Below, one piece after another: positions 1 to 8,975 of a stretch of DNA of 34,888 nt (positions are counted from its first letter, which is position 1; every line of letters starts with the position of its first letter). The DNA is from JBBABP01 sp041657585. Lineage in GTDB: Bacteria; Patescibacteriota; Gracilibacteria; Absconditabacterales; Absconditicoccaceae. The stretch is from contig JBBABP010000005.1 of the NCBI GenBank assembly GCA_041657585.1, positions 1-34,888 of the forward strand. The letters run 5' to 3'. The position numbers and the translations under genes are program-made. The notes beneath the pieces are model-generated. The model did no database searches. It was not told where the DNA came from and saw only the letters and a list, made by a program, of their open reading frames with translations.

Positions 1-43
1 TCAAAACAAAAAAAAATTAGTTATTTTTGATATAAAATAAAAA

Positions 44-66
44 AGCTCCGATAAATATATCGAAGC
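44..66 (-). terminator. Rho-independent terminator of the 76-558 gene
   Basis: An imperfect hairpin (GCT, one mismatch, CGATA, short loop, TATCG, AGC) lies just past the stop codon of the minus-strand gene and is flanked by A/T runs on both sides, so on the minus strand it ends in a T-run. Bases 1-43 hold nothing else I can support. Confidence 0.6.
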
Positions 67-75
67 ATGTTTTTA

Positions 76-558
76 TTATTTTAAATGCAATTCTTTAATT
101 TTCACATTTCCATTTATATATAATAGGGTATCATATGAAAACTTTCCATATATTATATATTTCCCTATTGTATCCCCTTCTATGTTTTGAACAGGGGATA
201 GCTTCCCGTTTAAAATAATATTGTTATGTGTATGTGCCTCAAAAATTTTTGGGAAACTTTTTGAGTATGTATGATAAAAACTCATACATGAATCTTGAAT
301 AATATTGAAAGCTTTAATTGGGATATTCTCCCTTATCTCTATTTTGAAGCCTTCTTCGACTTCAGAAGTCTCAATAGAAACGCTCCTTTGGCAGGAGCAA
401 GGAACTATTACCATGAAACTTTTTTTTATTTTTTTCTTAACTGCTTGTTTTGCAGTTGTTTTTGTGGATTTACCTTTTTTATAATTTTGTCCGTTTGTAT
501 TATAATACAAACAACACAAAATACTAAAAATACTAATTGTTATAAAAATTTTTTTCAT
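76..558 (-). CDS. Small secreted protein, unknown function, no UGA glycines
   Basis: A 160-residue protein that I do not recognise. Residues 1-23 form a signal peptide (MKKIF, hydrophobic core, likely cleavage near NGQ), followed by a Lys/Thr-rich linker (about 24-46) and a C-terminal half predicted to be mostly beta. The IVPCSCQRS segment has two cysteines. All eight glycines are GGN codons and none is UGA, unlike most genes here. The gene is monocistronic, with a terminator behind it and a promoter-like TTGACT...TATAAA overlapping a perfect inverted repeat ahead of it. Signal peptides ending in ...GQ/...AQ are common in Bacteroidota, so recent transfer is possible; that is inference. Confidence 0.75.
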   Translation of the reverse strand: MKKIFITISIFSILCCLYYNTNGQNYKKGKSTKTTAKQAVKKKIKKSFMVIVPCSCQRSVSIETSEVEEGFKIEIRENIPIKAFNIIQDSCMSFYHTYSKSFPKIFEAHTHNNIILNGKLSPVQNIEGDTIGKYIIYGKFSYDTLLYINGNVKIKELHLK

Positions 559-590
559 TTTGTTTAATTTTTTTATTTTATAATTTATAT

Positions 591-624
591 TAATTATCTA
601 TTGAAATAAGTCAATAGATAATTA
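591..624. promoter_or_regulatory. Perfect 14-bp inverted repeat over a promoter (operator candidate)
   Basis: TAATTATCTATTGA, a six-base loop, then its exact reverse complement. It lies in the 187-base gap between the divergent genes 76-558 and 746-1624. On the minus strand the second arm contributes TTGA of a TTGACT -35 box, with TATAAA about 19 bases on, so a dimeric repressor bound here would cover the promoter of the secreted-protein gene. It has no T-run typical of a terminator. The rest of the gap is featureless AT-rich sequence. Confidence 0.5.
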
Positions 625-745
625 TATTGTATTTGTTTGCTAAAAATAATATTAAAATTTACAAAAACTGTCTTATATAATAATTAATTTATTCTAAATT
701 ATATAATTAAATACAATTTTATTTTAATCATTTACTGTTCTAATT

Positions 746-1624
746 ATGGAAAAGTATTGAAATACGGTTCTTATAGATATAGATTCTCAAAAACTTATAA
801 TACTTGCAGAAAAATTGAGATATCAATGAGAACTCCTAAATATGTTGAAGGATTCTAAAATTGTTTTTGAGCCCGATAAAACAAGATTATATCTTCATAA
901 AGTTTTAGAAAATGAGCTTAAAAAAATTCAAGCAGATTCTGAAAATTTAGTTTGTAATCAAAAAGAATTTAAAAATACTAATCAATACTTTCTTCAAAAA
1001 GAAATTATGAAAAAAGCAGAAAAGTGAACAGAGCATCATAGATTTTGGCTTAAAATAAAAACTTATGAATTGGTTAAAAATAACGATGAAAAATCACTTG
1101 AACAATTAAATAAAGTAATAGATTTTACAGAAAAATCAGGATTGATTATCAATACTTTGGACTGACAACTAAAATTTGCACCTAAGCAAGCATCATTTGA
1201 TGATGTAAAAGATATCCCTGGTCTTAAAAATGAAGAAAATATATGGACCGAAAATAAAGTAACACGTAAAAAGTGATTGCGGGTTAATTTTGAAGCAATT
1301 CAAAAAATTAAAGAAGCTGAAAAAAAAATATGTAATATAAAACAATATATTGATGCAGTAAATGCGTTTCCATGAACAAATCAGTTAACAAAAAATAATC
1401 GTTCAGAAAAGGTAAAAGATTTCTTTGATTTGCTATGAGTAAATCAATTTGGTTTTTGTTTTCCAAATGAAGCTGGTTGGAATACTTCTATTTGTAATTT
1501 GTGGACTGGATCAGAATCTGATTTTTTAGATCGTGCATACAGTATTTTATGTGGTCCAAATGTTGGTATGGTTGGACGACATGTTAAATATTCGGCTTTG
1601 GGTGTTTGGTTTCTTGAAGAATAG
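746..1624 (+). CDS. Unknown protein with FISUMP/DUF1566-like C-terminus
   Basis: 292 residues when UGA is Gly; seven in-frame TGA codons would otherwise break it, and it ends at TAG. No signal peptide or membrane segment. Residues 1-200 are Lys/Glu/Asn-rich and helical with possible coiled coil. The last 60 residues (LWTGSESDFLDRAYSI ... GRHVKYSALGVWFLEE) resemble the end of FISUMP/DUF1566-type C-type-lectin-like domains: a W[ST]xxE motif, an A-Y pair and a final strand near the C-terminus. That match is by eye. No reverse transcriptase or template repeat is nearby, so I do not propose a diversity-generating retroelement target. The start is the first ATG after a long AT-rich leader. Confidence 0.7.
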
Positions 1625-1728
1625 TTTATAAATTTTACTATTTTGTACTTTATTTTAAATTTAATTTTTATATAAAAATATTAACATTTTCTTAAATTAT
1701 TTTGAATCTTAAATTATTTTGTAAAAAA

Positions 1729-2172
1729 TTAGTTTATAATTACTCTGTCTGTTTTGAAAGTATAAATTGAAACATCTCAATTTAATCAGAATTTTTGTTT
1801 AATTAAATTTAATGCTCAAGAGGCATTCTCTACTCATTTTGTATTTGGCAGTATTATTCAACTTTTTTGTGTTTGTTCGTTGATCAAAAATATTCCAAAT
1901 TCTTTCATCGATAGGTTTGATATCGTACTTATGTCATTCTCTTTTTTGTTATCAGTAATTACATCTATTACCATTGTTTGAGTTTCATTTGTGTGATTGA
2001 TAAGTAATCAATTGAAAATAATATCAATAAGTTCGTTCATTGGCTTATCTGTATGGAAAACTCAATTAGAAGTAATCAGATTATTTTTTTTGTCAAATGC
2101 AGAAAAAAATATTCATCTGACTTCATCTTTTTTGTAAGTTTGAAAAAGTGTGTTTTTTATTTTGTCTAACAT
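1729..2172 (-). CDS. Small protein, weak AMMECR1-like similarity
   Basis: 147 residues, eight UGA glycines, stop TAA. No signal peptide or membrane segment. The C-terminal third (GIILPNTKGVEN...ALNLIKQKFGLNGDVSIYTF) has the spacing of the end of AMMECR1-family proteins (GILLLPQV...E...LC.KAGL...YTFE), while the conserved N-terminal CxGCIG loop of that family is not visible. It could be a divergent or shortened relative, or something unrelated. It converges on the 746-1624 gene over about 100 bases of AT-rich sequence holding a short direct repeat (CTTAAATTATTTTGAATCTT-like), with no clear terminator. Confidence 0.65.
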
Positions 2173-2262
2173 GAATTATAATTAAAAAACTAAAAAATTA
2201 AAAGATTGAAAAGTGAGTCTTAATAATTAAAAGCGTAGGCATTTAAACCATTAAAATAAACT

Positions 2263-3429
2263 ATGTGAAAACTAAAATTTAAAATACTCAAAAAGAAATG
2301 AAATGCAAGAGTTTGACAAATTAATCTGAATGGAGTTAAATTAACAACGCCTGTTTTTATGCCCGTTTGAACCAAAGCTACAATTAAATGATTGATCTTG
2401 GATTTGTTAAAAGATAAAAAATATATCTGAGATCCAACTCCTATAAAATTAATTTTAGCTAATACTTTTCATCTTTTTTTGCGTCCAGGAGATGAATTGA
2501 TAAAAAAATTTGGCTGATTACATAAATTTGAAAATTGGGATGGCCTTATTTTGACTGATAGTTGAGGTTTCCAAGTGTTTTCTTTGTGATTAAACAAAAG
2601 ATGAAGAACAAAAGATCAATGAATAGAAGTTAATTGAAACGACACTTTCTTGCATGATGTTAAGCTGAAATTAACAGAAGAATGAATTCATTTTTGTTCT
2701 CCATATGACTGATCGAAACATTTTTTTTCACCAGAAAAAGTTGTTGATATCCAATGCAATCTTTGAAGTGATATAATGATGGTTTTGGATGTTTGTTCAC
2801 CTTCTAATTCAGATAAGGATACAATAAACGATCAGATGCAGATGACTCATCGTTGGGCAAAAAGAGCATTTGATTATTTCGAAAAAAAATATGATAAGAG
2901 TAGATGAGTCTTGTTCCCTATAGTTCAATGATGAATTTACAAAGATTTAAGATTGGAATCTATTGAATTTTTGTCAAAATATGCTTGGGATGGTATAGCT
3001 GTTTGATGAGTAAGCGTATGAGAATCCAAAGATTTGATACAAGAAGTTGTAAAATTTACTGGTAAAAAATTACCTGAGAATAAGCCAAGGTATCTAATGT
3101 GAGTGTGAACTCCTGAGGATATAATGTATGCCGTGAAACAATGATTTGATATGTTTGATTGTGTCTTACCTACTAGATTATGAAGGCATTGAATAGCGTT
3201 TTCTGATCAATGAAATATGAAATTAAATAATGCTAAATATAAATCAGATTTTTGAAATTTAACAAAAAATTGTTGATGTTTTGTCTGCAAAAACTTTACG
3301 AAAGCTTACATCAATCATTTGTTAAAAGAAAATGAAATGCTTGGTTGAGTGCTTTTGAGTCTACACAATATTTCGTATTTGCACTCAATGTTGGAAAAAT
3401 GGAAAAAGAAATTAATAAGTGGAAATTAG
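2263..3429 (+). CDS. tgt: Queuine tRNA-ribosyltransferase (tRNA-guanine transglycosylase)
   Basis: Exchanges guanine 34 of GUN-anticodon tRNAs for preQ1 or queuine. 388 residues, normal family length. Landmarks: TPVFMPVGTKATIKGL near the N-terminus, catalytic loop DSGGFQVFSL (about 100-110), SPEKVVDIQCNLGSDIMMVLD (nucleophile-region Asp), GIAVGGVSVGE, DCVLPTRLGRHG, and a C-terminal zinc site with C-x-C-x2-C and a downstream His. About 30 of 39 glycines are UGA, including those in DSGGFQ, IVQGG, VGGVSVG and TRLGRHG; this is the cleanest proof of code 25 in the window. The start is ATG followed at once by a UGA glycine. Preceded by a short A/T-rich linker of the AAATTAAAAGATTG type found before several genes here. 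Confidence 0.96.
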
Positions 3430-3469
3430 TAAGTTGGAATTAAAACATTAAAAAATTTAAAATTATTGG

Positions 3470-3760
3470 TTAAATATTTCATCGGATTTTTTCTTCCAAT
3501 TCAATAATTTCTTCTAATTCATTTGTTTCTTCAGTATTTGTTTCTTCAGTATTTGTTTCTTTAGTATTTGTTTTAATTTTTTTATCGAATTTTTTATAAT
3601 TGTAATCTTCATGATAAGCTTCATTTGTTTTTTTGAAATTTAACATAATTGCTTGGCTTAAATTTCAAGTATAACTTTCGCATTCTAAATCTACAGAAAG
3701 CGATAAATCAATTCTATCTTGTCCAGAATAAATATTTTTTATTTCTTCTCATGCGAACAT
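3470..3760 (-). CDS. Small acidic protein with TNxEE repeats
   Basis: 96 residues with UGA as Gly (three UGA codons, stop TAA). Residues 1-55 look like a small folded domain (LSLSVDLECESYTGNLSQAIML). Residues 60-95 are low complexity with three copies of a 15-base repeat giving KETNT/EETNT/EETN, then a Glu-rich tail. No signal peptide. It lies about 40 bases downstream of the WG-repeat gene on the same strand and may share its transcript. Function unknown; confidence is in the reading frame only. Confidence 0.6.
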
Positions 3761-3801
3761 TGATTTTATTTTAAATTATAAAAAGGAATATTTTATAAAA
3801 A

Positions 3802-4989
3802 TTATTTGTTATCAAAAAAATCATTTAATGTTTTTTTTATTGTAAATTTTGGAGATTGGTTTATTAAGCATTTTTTGCCATTTTCTGTGATGCCATATTG
3901 TTTTCATCAATCTTTGTATAGATAATATGTTTCTCATTCAATAATTTTTCAATCATATAGACCGTATTGATCATCAAATCAATTCTCCAATCAAGGGAAC
4001 ATTTTACCATCCAATCATATCAGATAGTTTTTTTTGTTTTTTTGGAAATGAATATATTCTTTTGATCAATATTTTCTTTTGTAAATTTCATCAGCTCAAT
4101 TTTCTAATCAAGGGATTGTTATTGTATTGTCAGCAAATAATAAAAAGCATTTTCCATTATTTTTGTATTTTATATACTCTTTTCAATCAATATTATCTTC
4201 TCGTGAAATTTCATCAACTCAATTTTCCAATCAAGCAAGCAATTGTCAACTTGTGTTTAATAAAAAATAATATTTATTATTGTTTCTATATTTTAAATAT
4301 TCCATTCAGTTAAAATTTAAATTTGGTTCTATTTCATCAGCTCAATTTTCTAATCAAGGAAAAAGTTGTCCATCTTTTGAAATTAAAAAATATTTTTTGT
4401 TATTTCTATATCTCAAAAATTCGTCTCACATTATAATTTTTATTCAATAATTGCTTGAAGTAAATTTGGTGTCAACTCAATTTTCTAATCAAGGGAATAA
4501 TTTACCATCAGATCATAATAAAAAATATTTATCATTATTTTTGTACTGTATATATTCACTTCATTGAATTTTTATTTCATAGATTGAAGACGATAATGAA
4601 CCATCTGGAAATCCATCGATGCCATTTTCTAATCATTTTGCAGGTAGGTAGTCTTCTCATAAATAAAATTGTTTTCCATTATTTTTGTACTTTATATATT
4701 TTTTTCCAAAAATCTCAGTTTCTGATTCTATTATGTCATCTACTCAAGCTTGGCATCAAACTATATCTCATTTTTTGTCAAATAAAAATATTTTATTTTT
4801 TTTATCGTTAATTTGTTTATATACAATCAAATATTTTTTTTCTCGAAATTTAGCATTTTTTGCCAATAAAATGTTTTGTAAATCAATTCAGGCTTTTGTT
4901 ATAATTTCTTTTGTTTTTTTGCTTATTTTTATATCTTTTGAGATAACTAGCATTGCTTCGTCTTTTGAACTGTCGACTGATTTGTTCAT
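3802..4989 (-). CDS. Protein with six GLENG (WG-type) repeats
   Basis: 395 residues, more than 30 UGA glycines, stop TAA. After a Lys-rich N-terminus (1-80) come six units of roughly 40 residues, each with [FIL]xGLENG[AVIF]D followed by a Tyr/Lys-rich strand pair such as EYIKYKNN.KYFLL. A degenerate seventh (GCQAGVDD) precedes them. The architecture matches KWG/WG-repeat beta-hairpin proteins, usually thought to mediate protein binding; partners are unknown. No signal peptide, so probably cytoplasmic. In each GLENG the glycines are nearly all UGA. The ATG is the first in frame; a TTGACA-like box lies near 5183-5188 on the minus strand. Confidence 0.8.
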
Positions 4990-5265
4990 TGTAATGAGTT
5001 TTTTAAATAATAAAAAGAATTATTGTAAGTTGCAATATTGGTTAATTATTTATGTATAGGGCGAGCAGGTAAATTTATAGTGAAGATTTACATAATTAAT
5101 GTTAATTTTATTATTGAATATTCTATTAGAGGTTTAGTATATATTTTTTGTTGTTGTGATAAATTTAATTATTTGCTTCTTTTTGTCAAGTCTTTGTTTT
5201 GTTATTTTTACAAAATAAAAAATCCCTTCTTTCGAAGAGATTTTATAAAAAATTTGGATTCAGAA
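4990..5265. other. Intergenic stretch, no gene seen
   Basis: 276 AT-rich bases between two minus-strand genes. It holds the terminator of the DUF378 gene and, on the minus strand, TTGACA with a weak TAAATT-like -10 about 16 bases later that could drive the WG-repeat gene. I see no open frame with protein-like content. Confidence 0.5.
5219..5244 (-). terminator. Rho-independent terminator of the DUF378 gene
   Basis: Stem AAATC-CTTC / GAAG-GATTT with one mismatch and a TTTC loop, followed on the minus strand by a T-rich tract. It is placed just past the stop codon at 5266. Confidence 0.65.
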
Positions 5266-5523
5266 TTAATCTTTTTTACAACAAGAACATCATCATAAAT
5301 TAGCAATAAATACCCATATAGCTCCAAGTGTAACTAATGAATAAATTGCTTTTGCGATTGTGTTCATGCTCATTGAAGTCACATCAACTCAGTTTGTTGT
5401 GATTGTTGTTGCAACATTTGGAAAAATTTTAGCAACTAAATTTAAATCAAACCAAGCAAATAGCCCTCGATTTAGACCACCAATTACTAATAGAATTAAG
5501 AAAATTCGATAAAGAGTTTTCAT
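5266..5523 (-). CDS. DUF378 family small membrane protein
   Basis: 85 residues, three UGA glycines, stop TAA. Two hydrophobic segments (about 5-25 and 58-75) with the DUF378 signature: GGLNRGLFAWFDLNLVAKIFP after the first helix, and a second helix of the type AIYSLVTLGAIWVFI. DUF378 proteins are two-helix inner-membrane proteins of unknown function. The C-terminus GGCSCCKKD is cysteine-rich and begins with two UGA glycines. Own terminator downstream; the tRNA gene upstream is on the same strand. Confidence 0.85.
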
Positions 5524-5609
5524 TTGTTTTTTTATTTATAATGATATAAAAAAATATAACACAAATATATTACAAAAACTGTACATTATTTCAATCCCTT
5601 TTTTATATT

Positions 5610-5680
5610 CAGGGCGTGAGGGGATCGAACCCCCGACAACAGTTCCGAAGACTGTTGTGTTGCCACTACACCAACGCCCC
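5610..5680 (-). tRNA. tRNA-Arg (anticodon UCG)
   Basis: A complete cloverleaf on the minus strand, 71 nt: acceptor GGGGCGT/ACGCCCT (with a terminal G-U pair), D arm GTGT/ACAC, anticodon stem ACAGT/ACTGT with loop CTTCGGA, T arm GGGGG-TTCGATC-CCCTC, discriminator G, no encoded CCA. Loop positions 34-36 read UCG, which decodes CGA arginine codons. It is not the UCA-anticodon glycine tRNA that code 25 requires; that gene must lie elsewhere. Confidence 0.93.
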
Positions 5681-5690
5681 TTAAATAAAA

Positions 5691-6551
5691 TTACTTTGCT
5701 AATAATTTTATAATTCAGTTTTCAATTTTTTTGATTGTTTCTTTTTTTCAACTTTCTGGTATTTGTTTATCTGTTTTTATAAATTCTAATAATGATTTTT
5801 TGATTTCCAAAATTTGTTCATATTTATGAATTTTATCGAATTTTGCAATAGGTTCATATAGTTTTGCTAATATTTGCAATAGTTCGTAGTCATTAGAGCT
5901 TACTTGATATATAATTCCATCATTAGATTCAATAATATTTTTTTTGACAAATAATCATTGTTTTTCTAGTTTATTTATATGTTCGTCTAGATAATCTTTT
6001 TGTCATAAAAAAGATCAAAATAATGGCAAATGAAATTTGAATGAAATTAATTCATCATTTTTAGAATCAAATTTCCCATAAAGTAAAATAAAAGCAAAAA
6101 TCTGATTTATAAAATTTATATTATCGTTTTTATTTAAATCTAAATTTCAAGATACACATAGTCATTTATTTTTTTTTTCTAAATAAATATCTGATAAAAG
6201 GAAATTGAGCATATTATTAAATTTTTCTATATTTTCATGAAATTTTGGAATAAAAAAATATGATTGTCCTGTATTTTCATCAAATCATTTATAATTACAT
6301 AATCAAGACACAAAAGATGTTTTTTCGAAATTAACTAATGGATATTTATTGTTTTTAATATAAAAAATAGACATTCAATTTCAGAGATTTTTGAGATTAA
6401 TAATTTTGATTTGTTTTTTGTGATATACAATTATTCATTTATCATAATCAGAAAAATTATATCATCAAACATTGTAAAAATATTCTTTTGTTTTTGGAAT
6501 ATTTTCGTTTTCAATACAAAGTATATTATTTTTGTCGATAGTTAATTCCAT
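5691..6551 (-). CDS. Unknown protein, possible LAGLIDADG-like fold
   Basis: 286 residues, 15 or more UGA glycines, stop TAA ten bases before the tRNA. No signal peptide. Residues 1-80 look beta-rich (YNVGGYNFSDYDKGIIVYHKK). The middle (INFINQIFAFILLYGKFD ... FHLPLFGSFLGQKDYLDEHI) has the pattern of a LAGLIDADG endonuclease-type helix and following strand (aliphatic helix, GxF/D, then beta, then a helix ending in L-x3-G). The acidic active-site residue would be D in GKFD. Such domains also occur in non-nuclease proteins, so the match is tentative. The C-terminal 80 residues are Lys/Glu-rich helix. Confidence 0.6.
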
Positions 6552-6651
6552 AGAAATTAAAAGATTAAAAAAGTAAAAGATTAAAAAATTTTTATCTTCG
6601 CTTATTCTTAATTCCAATTTTCTGTTTCCAAATTCCCAATTCCCAATTAAA

Positions 6652-7767
6652 TTATTTTCATTTTAATATTTTGTAAAGCAAAACTATTTCTATCAAGTTA
6701 ACCATCAATGCAGTTCATCAATAACTTATAAAAGGAAGAGTAAGTCAGGTATTTGGCAATATTTTGATGTTAACTCATATATTTACAAAAGCCTGAACTA
6801 TTATCAATGAAATAATTCAAACTCAAATAATTTTTCCATATTCATCTTTGACTTTGTTTAGACGAGAAAGAAAATAATAAGCTAAATAAAAATATAATCA
6901 CAATAATGCAATATTTCCAAAAAATCAAACTTCTTCTGAAAATGCCGAAAATATGAAATCACTTTGTGCTTCTGGTATAAATCAGAATTTTTGTAATCAT
7001 TTACCATATCATTTGCCTATCAATCCTCCTCCTCCAATTGCCATCAACGCTTGTTCATTTTGCCATCAGATTTGTTTATTTTGTGGATCAATATTGGAAC
7101 TTAAAAAATAAGCCACTCTTTTTTGTATATAATCAAACTTTGGACTAACAATTCAAGCTATACTTCAAATTGTTAATCATCACAAAATTCATAAGAAGAA
7201 CATTCAAAAAATATATTTTAATTTTGCTCATATATATCGACACATTATAAGTCAAACTGTTCATAATATTAAAATTGTTCAAAGATCTGGAATAAACAAA
7301 AATATCATAAATAAAATTACATTTAATATAATGAATGAAATGAAAAAACTTCTGTCGTTAATTTTTTTATATTTTCTCAGTAGCCATCATCATAAAAAAA
7401 TAACATATCAGATTTTAAAAAATTCTGCTGGTTGGATACTTGGTAAAAAAGGTATATCGATCCATCATCTAGCTCAGTTCAAAACCATTCATATTCATGG
7501 CAAAAATACAGCTAATTGAAGTGCCATCAGAACTATTGCCATAATTGTTACGTTTCTGTCTTTTTGAAAAATTTTTATTGGCAAATAATATACTATAATT
7601 GCCATAAGCAAAGCCATTCAAATATTTCTTAACTGTCTGAAAAAATAAAAATAATTTGTTGGATCTCAGTTGGTTAAAGTAAGTGTGAATGATTCATGTA
7701 TGCTTACACTATAAATTGCTGAAATTCACAATCAAGTTAATATTATTCAAATTATCAAAACAGGCAT
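6652..7767 (-). CDS. ftsW: FtsW/RodA/SpoVE-family peptidoglycan polymerase
   Basis: 371 residues with about ten membrane helices, the normal size for a SEDS glycosyltransferase that polymerises lipid II. Family motifs: SIQPAEFFKI, FIPDLGT, then GWQNEQALMAIGGGGLIGKG, IPEAQSDFIFSAFSEEVGF, and LTLPFISYGGTA near the end. The QK and PEA(Q/H)xDFIF variants fit FtsW better than RodA, but the two cannot be separated with certainty. Many structural glycines are UGA, including both in SYGG and the one in the GYGKG loop. The ATG start (MPVLIIG) has no in-frame ATG upstream. No cognate penicillin-binding protein is in the window. Confidence 0.93.
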
Positions 7768-7896
7768 TAAACTTAAATTAAAAGATTAAAAAATTAAAAG
7801 ATTGAAAGCCATAAAAGCTATAGAAAGCTAAGAAAGCCAAAAAATAAAATAGCTTTGTAAACTTTGAGGCTTTAAAGCTTTGTGGCCTTTATGTCT
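7768..7896. repeat. Simple-repeat intergenic linker
   Basis: Begins with the ATTAAAAGATTAAAAAATTA linker seen before several genes (2180s, 6553-6600, 17112-17140, 21085-21125) and continues with AAAGC-type repeats and GGCTTTAAAGCTTTGTGGCC. The last part recurs inside argS near 18787. Confidence 0.6.
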
Positions 7897-8904
7897 TTAT
7901 CAATTGATCCTTGTGCTATCTCGGGGTCTTCGTGAAATGTTATCTTTAATTAGATTTAAGTCTACCTTATTTGAATTTAAAAATTTTCAAACAAAAAAAT
8001 CTGCAATAAAATTATATTTTTTTTCTAAAGAACTATTTTTTTTTGCTATTTGTTTGAAAAAGGAATTATGATTTAAATAGGTATTGAAACATTCTGCAAA
8101 ATCTTCAAATGGATCATACATGCCGTATCAACTACAAAAATCATCTGGTTTGCTTTCAGATTTTCTAACTGTTTCACTTGATCGTGATATTTTGTAAAAA
8201 TTTAGAGATTGATCGTTTAAGAAAAAAACAGATTTACCAAATTCTGTAAATAATTTACTATAATCTGCGCTTTTTCATTGAATAGTTCAAAGATCAATAA
8301 TATGTCACATTTCGTGTGAAATAAGTTGTGAAAACTCGCTATAAGATTTTATTGATCATAGATTAAGAACAATTTTTGTCCATGTCGCATATCATCTCCT
8401 ATTTCAATCATCTTTGTTAATCGATATTGTTTCCAAAACATTACTTAATTTATTCGGCACTTGCAAATATTTGTCTATAAATAAAGCTATACGAAAAATT
8501 AAAACCGAATATTTGTATTTTTCTTCAGAATTATATTCTCAGTTAAATAATATTTTTTTACATAAACTTTTGTTTGTTCAACAAATTAAATCAATGCTTA
8601 TATTATAATCAATGCCTGTTATTTTGTGAATTGTTGTGTCTTTTGTTTGAATAATTTTGCTTCAAGTTTTTAAAGTCGTAGCTCAATTGTGTCACGTTTC
8701 ATTTGATATTTCTTCAAAAACTTTTTGTATGTCATTATTTATCTCGTTTGAAATTTCTCACGTATCGCCTCAATAAAGATAATTTTTTGAGAATGTGTTT
8801 TCAATTTTGTCTCAAACTTGAAAAATATTTGTAATGAAAAATAAATAGAAAACTACAGTTGCTATCAAAAATTTAATTATATCTCAGCGGGAAAGGTTTT
8901 TCAT
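7897..8904 (-). CDS. Membrane-anchored zinc metalloprotease (HExxH)
   Basis: 335 residues. One N-terminal membrane helix (about 10-28) and then an extracytoplasmic domain. ISHEMGHIIDLG at about 195-206 is the zinc-binding HExxH helix, with its fourth residue encoded by UGA; DPFEDFAECFNTYLNH (about 263-278) supplies the likely third ligand (E271), the layout of gluzincin-type peptidases. The substrate is unknown; secreted enzymes of this type often process cell-surface proteins. The last seven or so residues and the stop lie in a repeat (GCTTTGTGGCCTTT) that also occurs inside argS, so the C-terminus may have been replaced by the repeat. The upstream gap carries the CACTCGTCAC-type repeat. Confidence 0.8.
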
Positions 8905-8927
8905 AAATAAAAATTAAAACATTTAAA

Positions 8928-8970
8928 AAGTTACGAGTTCACAGTTACGAGTTACTCGTCACTCGTCACT
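8928..8970. repeat. ACGAGT/ACTCGTCAC repeat
   Basis: Short palindromic repeat built of ACTCGT and CACTCGTCAC. Related copies lie at 17139-17180 (intergenic) and 32291-32379 (inside comEC). Confidence 0.6.
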
Positions 8971-8975
8971 TATTC

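Noticed and set aside
746..1624. Diversity-generating retroelement target
   Set aside because: The C-terminal lectin-like tail suggested it, but there is no reverse transcriptase or template repeat nearby.
4062..5059. Several plus-strand open frames of 75-124 residues
   Set aside because: They are shadows of the WG-repeat gene on the minus strand, whose repeat structure is clear.
5610..5680. The UGA-decoding glycine tRNA
   Set aside because: The anticodon reads UCG, not UCA; it is an arginine tRNA.
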